In this document: positions 26,427 through 35,811 of the stretch, in pieces
How the letters are laid out: each line of letters starts with the position of its first letter
Position numbering within the stretch: the stretch's first letter is position 1
From: Streptomyces sp. AC555_RSS877
Lineage (GTDB): Bacteria; Actinomycetota; Actinomycetes; Streptomycetales; Streptomycetaceae
Length of the DNA stretch: 64,000 bases
Reading direction: 5' to 3'
Assembly (NCBI RefSeq): GCF_019049245.1
Contig: NZ_JAGMUK010000079.1
Location: 49,082-113,081, forward strand
Notes under the pieces: generated by a model
Told to the model about the DNA's origin: nothing
The model's input: only the letters and a program-made list of their open reading frames with translations
Database searches by the model: none
Position numbers and translations under genes: made by a program

Positions 26427-26482
26427 AATACAAGCGGCTGCCGACGAACGCCGGAGCCCTCGACGCCGGAGGCCGCCGATGA
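26423..26482 (+). CDS. 19-codon coupling ORF between two permease genes
   Basis: ATG 26423 overlaps the upstream permease stop (ATGA), and its own TGA at 26480-26482 overlaps the ATG of the next permease (ATGA). The peptide would be MKYKRLPTNAGALDAGGRR, and a GCCGGAGG site inside it serves the downstream gene. Its likely role is to carry ribosomes from one permease to the other; the peptide itself has no recognised function. Confidence 0.45.
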   Translation: MKYKRLPTNAGALDAGGRR

Positions 26483-27294
26483 CCCCCCGGGCGCGTGCCA
26501 CGCTCATACGTGTTCTGCCCGCCCTGCTGCTCGTCTGCCTCGCCCTTGCCGGACCGTGGCTGGCGCCGCACGCCATCGACGCGCCGGTCACCGCGCCGTA
26601 CGGGGAACCGGGCGCGGACGCGGTGCTCGGCGGCGACCAGCTCGGCCGGGACGTCCTCACGCGGCTGCTGGCCGGCGGTCGTGAGCTGGTGCTCTCCTCG
26701 CTGCTGGTCGCGGTGCTCGTCACCGGCAGCGCGGCGGTCCTCGGTGCGACCGGTGCCCTGCGGCCGCGAGTCGGGCGCCTGGTGGAACGGGTCGCCGACG
26801 TGCTGATGCTGCTGCCCGCCGTCCTGGGCATCCTCCTGGTCACCCTTTCCTGGCCGGACGGCGGCCGGCTCGCCGTCATCAGCGCCGCCGTACTGCTCGG
26901 CGTGCCGTACGCGGTGCGGCTCGCGGCCGGCGCGGCGGCACCCGTCGCCGCCTCCGGGTACGTCGAGGCCGCCGCGGCCGGCGGCGAACGTCTCTGGCAC
27001 CTCGTCCTGCGCGAGGTCCTGCCCAACCTGCGCGCCACCCTCCTCGCCCTGTTCGGCCTGCGCTTCGTCGCCGCCGTCTACCTGGTCGCCACCGCCGGGT
27101 TCCTCCAGGTCGGACCCCAACCCCCGGCCGCCGACTGGGCGTTGATGATCCGCGAGAACTCCTCCGGCATCCTCCTCAACCCCTGGGCCGTCGTCGCCCC
27201 CAGCATCGCCATCGGCCTTCTCGCCCTCAGCGTCAACCTCGCCGCGGCGGCCCTCGCCCCGCAGACCGGCCGGAAGGCGGTGACCGTTCTGTGA
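26479..27294 (+). CDS. Opp/Nik-type permease (DppC class)
   Basis: A 271-residue permease with DppC features: first helix at about 11-28, LGGDQLGRDVLTRLLAGGRELVLSSLL as the family landmark, and GYVEAAAAGGERLWHLVLREVLPNL as the EAA loop. The ATG at 26479 has a GGAGG site 5 nt upstream. With the preceding permease it completes the membrane channel. Confidence 0.87.
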   Translation: MTPRARATLIRVLPALLLVCLALAGPWLAPHAIDAPVTAPYGEPGADAVLGGDQLGRDVLTRLLAGGRELVLSSLLVAVLVTGSAAVLGATGALRPRVGRLVERVADVLMLLPAVLGILLVTLSWPDGGRLAVISAAVLLGVPYAVRLAAGAAAPVAASGYVEAAAAGGERLWHLVLREVLPNLRATLLALFGLRFVAAVYLVATAGFLQVGPQPPAADWALMIRENSSGILLNPWAVVAPSIAIGLLALSVNLAAAALAPQTGRKAVTVL

Positions 27295-28883
27295 GCCACG
27301 TACCCGACCGGTACCGGAAGGACGACGACAACTCGGGCCCCGACGGCACCGCAACTCCCCCTGCCGAAGCGGCAGTCAAGGTCTCCGGCCTCACCGTCGC
27401 CGCCCTCGACGGCCGGGTGGTCCTCCAGGACGCCGAACTCGCCCTCCACCCGGGACGGGTCGTCGCTCTGACCGGCCCCTCCGGCTCCGGCAAGACCACG
27501 CTGCTGCGGGCCCTCACCGGACTACTGCCACCCGGCACACGACGCACCGCCGGCCGGGTCGAAGTCCTCGGCCACGACGTGTTCGCCCTGCCCGAACGGG
27601 AGTTGCGCGCCCTGCGCCGCGAGCGGCTCGCCTACGTCGGCCAGGACCCCGGCTCGGGACTGAACCCCCGTATGCGCGTCCGCTCCCTGCTCCGCGAACT
27701 CGCCGACGACCGGACCCCGAAGGCGATACGGGCGCTTCTCGCCGAGGTACGGCTCCCGGACGACGGCTCCCTCGCCGTCCGCCGCCCCGCCGCCCTGTCC
27801 GGCGGACAGCAGCGCCGAGTGGCCCTCGCCCGTGCCCTGGCCCGCCGCCCCAAGGTCCTGCTCCTGGACGAGCCCACCGCCGGGCTGCACCCCGAACTCC
27901 GCGAAGAGATCGGGGAGTTGCTACGGCACCTGGCCGCTGAGCACCGCCTTGCCGTCGCGCTCTCCTGCCACGACCCCGGACTCGTCGAGCGGATCGCGGA
28001 CGAGGTGGTGGAACTCGGCCCGTACGGAGGCGTCGCTTATACCGGCACCTACACAGGGGGGACCGCCGCAACCCCTACGACCGGGGAAAGGCCGGAGCGG
28101 CAAACGCCCGCGGCCGCAATCGAAGCCGTGCTCGACGTCCGCGACCTCCGTGTCACCTTCGGCCGTCGCTCGGACGCCCCCGCGCTGAACGGTGTTGCCC
28201 TCGCCGTCGCGCCCGGCTCGGCGACCGGGATCGTCGGTGCCTCGGGCTCCGGCAAGACCACGCTGGCCCGTGCCGTGGTCGGGTTGCAGCCGGTCACCGC
28301 CGGCACGATCAGCCTCGACGGGGTGACGCTGAGCACCGGCCCGCGCGGCCGGAGCCGCGAACAGCGGCGCCGGGTCCAGCTGGTCACACAGAACCCGCTC
28401 GGTGCGCTCAATCCCAGCCGCACGGTCGGCGCCACGGTCGGCAGGCCGATGCGACTGCACCGCCGGTGCGGGGCGGGCGAAGTGGCCGCGCGTGTGGTGG
28501 AGTTGCTCGAGCAGATGGGTCTGCCGCCCGAGTTCGCCGACCGCTATCCGCACGAACTGTCCGGCGGACAGCGTCAGCGCGTGGCCATCGCCCGGGCGCT
28601 CGCCGCCGATCCGGACGTCCTGATCTGCGACGAGGTCACTTCGGCGCTGGACTCCGCCAGCGCCGAGGCGATCATGGACCTGTTGGTCCGGCTGCGAGAG
28701 GAGCGAGGCACGGCCCTCGTCCTCATCAGCCACGACCTCCCGCTCATCGCCGACCGCACCGACACGGTCACCGTCCTCGACGCGGGTCGCATCGTCGAGT
28801 CCGGCCCCACGGCAACCGTCTTCACCGCTCCAGGCCACGCGGTGACCCGGGCTCTCCTGCGGACCCCGGCGGGGAGGACGTGA
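27291..28883 (+). CDS. Double ATPase of the Opp/Nik-type importer (DppD-DppF fusion)
   Basis: 530 residues with two complete ABC domains. First: Walker A GPSGSGKTT, signature LSGGQQRRVALARAL, Walker B LLLDEPTAGLHP. Second (from about residue 275): Walker A GASGSGKTT, signature LSGGQRQRVAIARAL, Walker B VLICDEVTSALD, H-loop ISHD. A linker of about 30 residues (TPTTGERPERQTP) joins them. The fusion replaces the two ATPases of a standard Opp system. GTG 27291 overlaps the permease stop (GTGA). Confidence 0.9.
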   Translation: MSHVPDRYRKDDDNSGPDGTATPPAEAAVKVSGLTVAALDGRVVLQDAELALHPGRVVALTGPSGSGKTTLLRALTGLLPPGTRRTAGRVEVLGHDVFALPERELRALRRERLAYVGQDPGSGLNPRMRVRSLLRELADDRTPKAIRALLAEVRLPDDGSLAVRRPAALSGGQQRRVALARALARRPKVLLLDEPTAGLHPELREEIGELLRHLAAEHRLAVALSCHDPGLVERIADEVVELGPYGGVAYTGTYTGGTAATPTTGERPERQTPAAAIEAVLDVRDLRVTFGRRSDAPALNGVALAVAPGSATGIVGASGSGKTTLARAVVGLQPVTAGTISLDGVTLSTGPRGRSREQRRRVQLVTQNPLGALNPSRTVGATVGRPMRLHRRCGAGEVAARVVELLEQMGLPPEFADRYPHELSGGQRQRVAIARALAADPDVLICDEVTSALDSASAEAIMDLLVRLREERGTALVLISHDLPLIADRTDTVTVLDAGRIVESGPTATVFTAPGHAVTRALLRTPAGRT

Positions 28884-29058
28884 CGTACTCGGCCTCTCTC
28901 CGGGGAGACGTCCCAGCCTTTATGAGGGCCGTCGAGGCTCCGTCCCGAATAACGGGTCGAAGCCCCTGGGCTGAGGAAGGGGAATCCGCTGCGAACGAGT
29001 TGGAGCCCCTTTCCGAGCTGGCGCGATGAGCGTCCCGTACCTGCGCCCCACCTGGGCG

Positions 29059-29116
29059 GGCCTCATTGAGGCCGCGTTGAGGCCGCAAGGACAGGAACAG
29101 ACTGACAAGGCCTGAG
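29059..29116 (+). repeat. Dispersed 58-bp repeat, copy B
   Basis: 53 of 58 bases match copy A at 13710-13767 in the same orientation. It directly abuts the broken end of a response-regulator fragment, which suggests the repeat marks a recombination or insertion junction. Confidence 0.7.
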
Positions 29117-29130
29117 GAGGGCCGATTGAG

Positions 29131-29190
29131 CACGCGGAAGCTGGTGCGGATCAGGGCCTGGTCATCTACGAGCAGAACGCAGATGGTCAT
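29131..29190 (-). pseudogene. N-terminal fragment of a NarL-type response regulator
   Basis: The frame MTICVLLVDDQALIRTSFR is the first strand and acidic pocket of a receiver domain (VLLVDDQALIR). Homology stops after about 19 residues, just before the 58-bp repeat. The phospho-acceptor Asp and the HTH are absent. Confidence 0.65.
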
Positions 29191-29525
29191 CCCTGCATCC
29201 CCTGACCAGTAGCTGGGGGCAGTGTGCCGGCATGACCCGCGAGGGCGATGGCAGTATCGATCAGGCGCGGGTGAGCCGCGGCCGCGTCGGCATACGCCGC
29301 GTTGGACGACCCTGTCCACCAGGGCGGCGTCGAGGGCGCGACGGTCGAAGAAGCAGCGGACAGGCGCAGGGCGCGGCGGACGAGGGGGCGGATGCCGCGG
29401 GCGCGGTCGGCGGCCGGTCGAGCGGGCCGTCGCGCGCCATCACCTCTGTCCTGTGTCATCGGTCGGATAGCCGTGGGTTGCTGGATCGCGCCCCTGATCC
29501 GGATACCCGACCGATGATCGTGCGG

Positions 29526-30764
29526 TTACGCACCCCGCACGTACCTGAGCCCGAGCTGCGCGCAGGCCAGTAGCGCCACCTCGATGTCCAGACGGTGTTC
29601 GGTGAGCGGGTGGCCGAGTATCTCCTCGGCCTTGCGTACGCGGTAGTGGACGGTGTTCTTGTGCACGTGCATCCTGGCGGCGGCGTCGGTGAAGCTGCCT
29701 CGTGCGTCGAGGAAGACCTGCACGGTTTCGCGCAGCCGGACCGTGGCCTCGTCGTCGCGCATGAGGTCACCGAGCACGCGTCCGGCCCAGGCTCTGACAT
29801 CGGTGAGGTGGTCGACGAGGAGGCCGGCCAGCCCGACCTGGGCATGAAGGAAGAGCGCACGACCGGGGGCGGCCCCGGTGGCGGCGACGTTGCGGGCACG
29901 CTGCGCGTCACGGAACGTCTGCCGGAATCCGTCGAGTCCGGGAGACGGGTCACCGATGGCGACGCGGAGCGCCGGGTGTCTGCCCAGTTCCTCTTCGAGC
30001 CGGTGGACGTCGAGGACCGGCTTTCCGACGGAGGAGATCCACGCCCAGCATGTCTGTTCGTCCGCGGAGATCGTCAGTGGGGCCTTGCCGGTGGCTGCGC
30101 CGAGCATCGCCTCGCTTGCCCGGAGTTGGGCCGCGGCCGGGGCGGGTGCACTGGGCTCGGCCCAGATGATGGCTGCCAGATGCCATCCGCGCAGCGATGT
30201 CGAGAGCATGTTCTCGGCCGAGACGAGGTCGAGCCCTTCCGTGTCGAGCACGGCGCGGACCTGGGCGGCGCGGGCGGCGTCGGAGCGGGTGTCCCACCGT
30301 CTGCGTTCGTTCTCGTAGATGTCGATCAGGCCTTCGATGACCTGGTCGATGTAGCTGTTGACCAGGAGCGCGATCCGGCTGGTCGTTGCCAGCGCCTCGT
30401 CCGTGGAAAGCTCCAGACGGCGCAGAAAGGCCATGGCCCACTGTACGAGCATGTGTTCACCGAGGCGGTAGGCCCGCAGCAGCGCCTCCAGCGACAGGTC
30501 GTGCTGGGCGAAACGGCGTGCGTACTCGGCGGCGGCCGGGGGCACGGTGATGTCGTCGAGCGAGATGCTCAGCCTCAGCATGTCGAGGATGGCCGCCAGG
30601 TTCGACGAGGTGCTGGCGACCATGAGCCGCCGTACCGCGTCGTCGTGCCGGAACTCGGGGATGACGTGGACGAACATCGAGGTCATCTCGGTGGTGAGGC
30701 TCTCCAGATCGGCCTGGATGTACTTGGCGACATCCCGCACGGTCCCGTCCATGTCGGTGCTCAT
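29526..30764 (-). CDS. PucR-family transcriptional regulator
   Basis: A 412-residue regulator. The C-terminal PucR/CdaR helix-turn-helix is clear (VQVFLDARGSFTDAAARMHVHKNTVHYRVRKAEEILG). It is preceded by a GGDEF-like sensor region (about 185-310) and an all-helical N-terminal domain (about 10-170; RsbRD-like). These are usually activators responding to a metabolite. It is divergent from the acyl-CoA ligase operon (215 bp between), its probable target. The start is uncertain: ATG 30764 gives MSTDMDGTVRD; an in-frame start exists at 30797. Confidence 0.85.
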   Translation of the reverse strand: MSTDMDGTVRDVAKYIQADLESLTTEMTSMFVHVIPEFRHDDAVRRLMVASTSSNLAAILDMLRLSISLDDITVPPAAAEYARRFAQHDLSLEALLRAYRLGEHMLVQWAMAFLRRLELSTDEALATTSRIALLVNSYIDQVIEGLIDIYENERRRWDTRSDAARAAQVRAVLDTEGLDLVSAENMLSTSLRGWHLAAIIWAEPSAPAPAAAQLRASEAMLGAATGKAPLTISADEQTCWAWISSVGKPVLDVHRLEEELGRHPALRVAIGDPSPGLDGFRQTFRDAQRARNVAATGAAPGRALFLHAQVGLAGLLVDHLTDVRAWAGRVLGDLMRDDEATVRLRETVQVFLDARGSFTDAAARMHVHKNTVHYRVRKAEEILGHPLTEHRLDIEVALLACAQLGLRYVRGA

Positions 30765-30979
30765 GGCTGACGGTAACCGGATGGCTGGCGTCCGCAACAG
30801 GACTCATCGCCATGTTTCCCGTCGTCCCCGCCCGCCCAGTACCCATCACCTCGTGCCTTTGTGACGGCGGCACAAAGCCGCGCTTGCGAGCTGGGACGCG
30901 GGCCCATGGCCGACCGGGTGTGCCCTTCCTACCTTTTCCTCACCAACTCCGTCACGGTGCGACTCAATGGTGAGGAAAC

Positions 30980-32443
30980 GTGCAGCACATCGCCGAACTG
31001 CCGGATGCCAGGGCCACCCGGAATCCCACAGGACCCTGCATTGCGGACGATCATGAACAGCTGAACAACCGGGAATTCCTTGCTCGCGTGCGGACCGCGA
31101 CGACAGCTCTGCGCACACGAGGAATCGGTGCGGGCGACGTAGTGGCGCTGATTCTGCCGAATCGCCTGGAACTCGTCGTCGTCATGTTTGCGGCCTGGCG
31201 TCTCGGCGCCGCGGTCACACCCGTGAATCCGGGACTCACCGAGGTTGAGGCACGCCACCAGATCGAGGATTCCGGAGCGAAAGCGGTGATAACCGACAAC
31301 GCGTCCCACCCCGCCGGGACGCTCTCCGTGTCCGAGGCGACGTACACGGAGTCCGGGGGCGACGCGGACTCGGCTAACGCGGTCCCGCTGACGTCCGGCT
31401 CCCTCGCCTTGATCATCTACACGAGCGGGACCACAGGCCGTCCGAAGGGCGTGATGCTCGACCATGCCAACATCGCCGCGATGTGCCGGATGATCATCGA
31501 CGGTGTCGGCCTGAACGACAGCGACCACAGTCTCCTGGTCCTGCCGCTGTTCCACGTCAACGGGATCGTGGTGAGCGTGCTGTCGCCGCTGCTGGCGGGC
31601 GGGCGCACGACGATCGCCGGCCGCTTCAGCGCCTCGACCTTCTTCGCCTCGGTCGAACGCGCCCGGCCCACCTATTTCTCCGCGGTGCCGGCGATCTACG
31701 CGATGCTGGTGGCGCTGGCCGACGACGTGCGGCCGGACACCTCCTCGCTGCGCCGTGTCATCTGCGGGGCGGCACCGATGCCCGCAGAGCTGATTTCCCG
31801 GTTCGAGCAGCGGTACGGAGTGCCGATCGTCGAGGGATACGGACTCTCCGAGGGCACCTGTGCCTCGACGCTGAATCCCCCGGCCGGCCTGCGCAAGCCC
31901 GGCACGGTCGGGCTGCCACTGCCCGGACAGACGGTCGCGGTGATGGACGGCGAGCGCAACCTGCTGGGCTCCGGGGCGGAGGGCGAGATCGTCGTCCGGG
32001 GCCCGAACGTCATGCGCGGCTACCTCGGGCTGCCGGAAGAGACCGCCCGGACCGTCATCGACGGGTGGCTGCACACCGGCGACGTCGGGCGCTTCGACAC
32101 CGACGGCTATCTCGTCCTGGTCGACCGGATCAAGGACATGATCATCCGGGGCGGGGAGAACATCTACCCCAAGGAGATCGAGAACGTCCTGCACGCCCAC
32201 CCGGCGGTGCTGGAGGCGGCAGTGGTCGGGGCAGCCGATCCGACGCTGGGCGAGGTCCCGGTCGCGCACGTCGTACTCCTGCCAGGCGCGACGGTCACCG
32301 CCGACGAGCTCGTCGAACACTGCCGCGGCTCGCTGGCCCGGATCAAGGTGCCGGTGGCGGTCACTGTCACCGATGCCCTGCCGAGGAATCCGGTGGGAAA
32401 GATCGACAAACGGCGCCTCCGCACATCGACGCTGAACTCGTAG
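30980..32443 (+). CDS. AMP-forming acyl-CoA ligase
   Basis: A 487-residue ANL-superfamily enzyme: P-loop IIYTSGTTGRPKGVM (about 143-157), YGLSEGT (about 286), TGDVG (about 366), and the C-terminal lysine in GKIDKR (about 473). It activates a carboxylic acid to acyl-AMP and then the CoA thioester. The pocket does not tell me whether the substrate is a fatty, aromatic or other acid. GTG 30980 with GAGGA 3 nt upstream. It is the first gene of a likely three-gene operon divergent from the PucR regulator. Confidence 0.9.
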   Translation: MQHIAELPDARATRNPTGPCIADDHEQLNNREFLARVRTATTALRTRGIGAGDVVALILPNRLELVVVMFAAWRLGAAVTPVNPGLTEVEARHQIEDSGAKAVITDNASHPAGTLSVSEATYTESGGDADSANAVPLTSGSLALIIYTSGTTGRPKGVMLDHANIAAMCRMIIDGVGLNDSDHSLLVLPLFHVNGIVVSVLSPLLAGGRTTIAGRFSASTFFASVERARPTYFSAVPAIYAMLVALADDVRPDTSSLRRVICGAAPMPAELISRFEQRYGVPIVEGYGLSEGTCASTLNPPAGLRKPGTVGLPLPGQTVAVMDGERNLLGSGAEGEIVVRGPNVMRGYLGLPEETARTVIDGWLHTGDVGRFDTDGYLVLVDRIKDMIIRGGENIYPKEIENVLHAHPAVLEAAVVGAADPTLGEVPVAHVVLLPGATVTADELVEHCRGSLARIKVPVAVTVTDALPRNPVGKIDKRRLRTSTLNS

Positions 32444-32546
32444 AAATCATCCCTTAATTCACCCGAGCATTTTCGCGGCCGCGGTCCGGCGCGCTCGGAA
32501 AGCACCTGAAAACAGGAAATGAAAATCGGCAGGAAAGGTGACAATA

Positions 32547-34358
32547 ATGGGCTTCAAAACGGGCGACTTTCCCCCCGTCGAACAGGAGACCTTTCTGGAG
32601 GAACCGCTTAGGGAGCGGCTGAGAGCACTGTCCCTGCACTGGGTGGAATACGGGTTCGGCACACCGAAGATGATTCCGGCGACCTATGCCGTCAAGGTCC
32701 TCGTCCTCTATGTCCTCGGCGGTACGGCCCTGGCGACCTGGACCTCGGGCACAGGCCCCTTCTGGAACGTCACGCACTGGTGGAACGAACCGGTCGTCTA
32801 CCAGAAGCTGGTGCTTTGGACGGTCTTCCTGGAAGTCGTCGGTGTCGCGGGCTCCTGGGGCCCGATCGCCGGCAAGTTCAAGCCGATGACCGGCGGGATC
32901 CTGTTCTGGGCCAGGCCGGGCACCATCCGGCTGCGGCCGTGGAAGCGGGTGCCGTTCACGCGCGGGGACCGCCGCACGGTGGGCGACGTCGTCCTCTACC
33001 TGGCCTTCCTGGTGTCCCTGCTGCTGGCCGTCCTGATGCCCGGCACTTCGACCGCCTCGCTCACCGAGGCGCTGCCGCACAACACCTCCGGGCTGGTGCG
33101 CCCGGCCCTGCTGGTGGTGCCGATCGTCCTGTATGTGCTGAATGGCCTGCGGGACAAGACGATCTTCCTGGCCGCCCGGGGTGAGCAGTATCTGCCGGCG
33201 TTGCTGTTCTTCGCCGTACTGCCGTTCACCGACATGATCATCGCGGCCAAGATGCTGATCTGCGTGGTCTGGGTCGGTGCCGGGGTGTCGAAGTTCGGGC
33301 GGCACTTCACCAACGTGGTCTCACCGATGGTCTCCAACAGTCCATGCGTTCCGGCGAAGTGGGTCAAGCGGCTGCACTACCGCGACTTCCCCCGCGACAT
33401 CCGCCCGTCGAAGGTCGCGACCTTCGTGGCGCACGTCGGCGGTTCGACCGTGGAGATCGTCACCCCGCTGGTGCTGCTGTTCTCCGCGAACCACCGCCTC
33501 ACGCTCGCCGCGGTGGTGCTGATGGTCGTCTTCCACTTCTTCATCGTCTCCACGTTCCCGCTGGCGGTGCCGCTGGAGTGGAACCTGTTGTTCGCGTACC
33601 TCTCGGTCTTCCTGTTCCTCGGATTCCCCGCCCCGGGCGGCTACGGCGTCAGCGACATGTCCTCGCCGTGGCTGGCCACCGCCATCGCCGCCGGACTGCT
33701 GTTCTTCCCGGTCGTCGGCAACCTCCGCCCGGACCTGGTGTCGTTCCTGCCCTCGATGCGGCAGTACGCGGGCAACTGGGCCTCCGCACTGTGGGCATTC
33801 GCGCCCGGCGCGGAGGAGAAGCTGAACTCGCTGCCGCATCGCCCGACGAAGAACCAGGTGGACCAACTCCAGGCGATGGGGTACCCGCCGGCCGTCGCCG
33901 AGATCACCATGCAGCAGACGATCGCCTGGCGATCGATGCACAGCCAGGGCCGCGGCCTGTTCTCGGTGCTGCTGAAGAATCTTCCCGATCTCGACCGACG
34001 GACCGTGCGCGAGGCGGAGTTCGGCTGCAACTCGCTGATCGGATTCAACTTCGGCGACGGCCATCTGCACAACATCGACCTCATCAACGCCGTGCAGGCC
34101 CGGATCGGATTCGCTCCCGGAGAGTGGATCGTCGTCTGGGTCGAGTCACAGCCCATCCACCGCGGGACGCAGAGCTACCAGGTGATCGACGCCGCCCTCG
34201 GAGTGATCGAGCGGGGTACGTGGAAGGTCGCCGACGCGGTGAAGGAGCAACCATGGCTGCCGAACGGCCCGATTCCGCTGAACGTCACCTTGGCCCGCGA
34301 AGACACGCCCACGGCGTCGGAGACAGGCCCTCGGGTCGCGGAGCGACTGGCACCGTAG
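32547..34358 (+). CDS. Membrane protein, DUF3556-like
   Basis: A 603-residue protein with about eight to nine membrane helices over residues 45-395, then a soluble domain of about 200 residues (PTKNQVDQLQAMGYPPAVAEITMQQT and VREAEFGCNSLIGFNFGDGHLHN). It resembles from memory the actinobacterial DUF3556 family, which has no known function and is often near fatty-acid ligases. ATG 32547 has AGGAAAGG 8 nt upstream; GTG 32538 overlaps that site. Position suggests it acts on, or moves, the product of the ligase. Confidence 0.75.
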   Translation: MGFKTGDFPPVEQETFLEEPLRERLRALSLHWVEYGFGTPKMIPATYAVKVLVLYVLGGTALATWTSGTGPFWNVTHWWNEPVVYQKLVLWTVFLEVVGVAGSWGPIAGKFKPMTGGILFWARPGTIRLRPWKRVPFTRGDRRTVGDVVLYLAFLVSLLLAVLMPGTSTASLTEALPHNTSGLVRPALLVVPIVLYVLNGLRDKTIFLAARGEQYLPALLFFAVLPFTDMIIAAKMLICVVWVGAGVSKFGRHFTNVVSPMVSNSPCVPAKWVKRLHYRDFPRDIRPSKVATFVAHVGGSTVEIVTPLVLLFSANHRLTLAAVVLMVVFHFFIVSTFPLAVPLEWNLLFAYLSVFLFLGFPAPGGYGVSDMSSPWLATAIAAGLLFFPVVGNLRPDLVSFLPSMRQYAGNWASALWAFAPGAEEKLNSLPHRPTKNQVDQLQAMGYPPAVAEITMQQTIAWRSMHSQGRGLFSVLLKNLPDLDRRTVREAEFGCNSLIGFNFGDGHLHNIDLINAVQARIGFAPGEWIVVWVESQPIHRGTQSYQVIDAALGVIERGTWKVADAVKEQPWLPNGPIPLNVTLAREDTPTASETGPRVAERLAP

Positions 34359-34395
34359 GGCAAGGACAGAACACCTTCCGGAAAGGCAGAGCCAC

Positions 34396-35811
34396 ATGAG
34401 CACAGCGACCGTGGTGGGCGCCGGACCCAACGGTCTGGCCGCGGCCGTCGCCCTGGCCAGGGCAGGCGTACGGGTCACGGTGCTGGAGGCGGCCGACCAG
34501 ATCGGCGGCGGCACCCGCTCCGGTGAGGCGCTCGTGCCGGGTCTGCTGCACGACCACTGCTCGGCCGTCCACCCCATGGCCGTCGGCTCGTCGTTCCTGA
34601 ACGAGCTCAACCTCGACCACTACGGGTTGCGGTGGGCGTGGCCGGAGATCGACTGCGTGCATCCGCTGGACGGCGGCTCGGCCGGGGTGCTGCACCGTTC
34701 GGTGACCGAGACCGCCGCCGGTCTCGGCGCCGACGGACGGGCCTGGCGTCGACTGTTCGAGGGGCCCTCAGCGGCGTACGACACCATCGCTGACGACATC
34801 ATGGGCCCGCTCATGCGCCTTCCCCGACATCCTGTCCGCCTCGCCCGCTTCGGCATACCGGCACTCGCCCCCGCGTCGCTGCTGGCGAAGGCGTTCAAGA
34901 CCGAAGAGGCCAGAGCGCTGTGGGGCGGAGTCGCCGCGCACGCCTTCCGCCCACTGGAGCGGCCGCTCAGCGCGAGCATCGGGCTGGGCATCCTCACCGC
35001 GGGTCACCGCTACGGCTGGGCGGTCGCCGAGGGAGGCTCACGCCGCATCACCGACGCCATGGCGGCACTTCTGCTCGACCTCGGGGGGAAGATCGAGACG
35101 GGGATACGTGTGCGGTCGCTCGCCCAGCTTCCGCCCGCGGCCGTGACCGTATGGGACGTGGCGCCCACAGCCCTGGCCGACATCCTCGGCGAACTGCTGC
35201 CGCCACGGATAGCCCGCGCCTACCGGCGCTACCGGTACGGACCGGGCGCGTTCAAGGTCGATTTCGCGGTCGAGGGCGGAGTCCCGTGGCGGGCCGAGGC
35301 GGCGCGGCGGGCCGGGACCGTGCACGTCGGCGGCACGTACGCCGAGATCGCGGCCACCGAGCGGGACATCCATGCCGGACGGATGCCCGAGAGACCGTTC
35401 GTCCTGGTCGGGCAGCAGTACCTGGCGGACGCGTCGCGGTCCGTCGGCGACGTCCACCCCGTGTGGTCCTACGCCCATGTCCCGAACGGCTACACCGGTG
35501 ACGCCACCGCGGCGATCATCGCGCAGATCGAGCGATTCGCACCCGGCTTCCGCGACCGGATCATCGGCACCGCGGTACGCACCACGCCCGGCTTTGCCGA
35601 GTACAACCCCAACTACGTCGGTGGCAACATCATGACCGGCGCCAAGGACATCCCCCAACTCGTACTCGGCCCACGCCCCACCCTGCAGCCCTACGACACC
35701 GGGGTCCCCGGCCACTACCTGTGCTCCGCGGCCACCCCACCTGGCCCCGGCGCACACGGAATGTGCGGCGCACATGCCGCCGAACGAGCACTGCGCCACC
35801 TAGGTGGTTGA
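34396..35811 (+). CDS. FAD-dependent oxidoreductase, phytoene-desaturase-like
   Basis: A 471-residue flavoenzyme with the N-terminal dinucleotide-binding fold VVGAGPNGLAAAVALARAG, the substrate-side GGGTRSGEALVPG typical of CrtI-like desaturases/isomerases, and a C-terminal FAD signature (YLCSAATPPGPGAHGMCG). It follows the DUF3556-like gene by 37 bp, with a GGAAAGG site. With an acyl-CoA ligase as partner, the substrate could be a lipid or polyene acid; this is inference. Confidence 0.85.
   Translation: MSTATVVGAGPNGLAAAVALARAGVRVTVLEAADQIGGGTRSGEALVPGLLHDHCSAVHPMAVGSSFLNELNLDHYGLRWAWPEIDCVHPLDGGSAGVLHRSVTETAAGLGADGRAWRRLFEGPSAAYDTIADDIMGPLMRLPRHPVRLARFGIPALAPASLLAKAFKTEEARALWGGVAAHAFRPLERPLSASIGLGILTAGHRYGWAVAEGGSRRITDAMAALLLDLGGKIETGIRVRSLAQLPPAAVTVWDVAPTALADILGELLPPRIARAYRRYRYGPGAFKVDFAVEGGVPWRAEAARRAGTVHVGGTYAEIAATERDIHAGRMPERPFVLVGQQYLADASRSVGDVHPVWSYAHVPNGYTGDATAAIIAQIERFAPGFRDRIIGTAVRTTPGFAEYNPNYVGGNIMTGAKDIPQLVLGPRPTLQPYDTGVPGHYLCSAATPPGPGAHGMCGAHAAERALRHLGG

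Larger units (their letters stand above)
28884..29525. other. Gene-poor debris region
   Basis: 642 bp between the importer operon and the PucR gene (convergent). It contains copy B of the 58-bp repeat (29059-29116) and the first codons of a response regulator (29131-29190, minus strand). I recognise nothing else. Confidence 0.6.
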
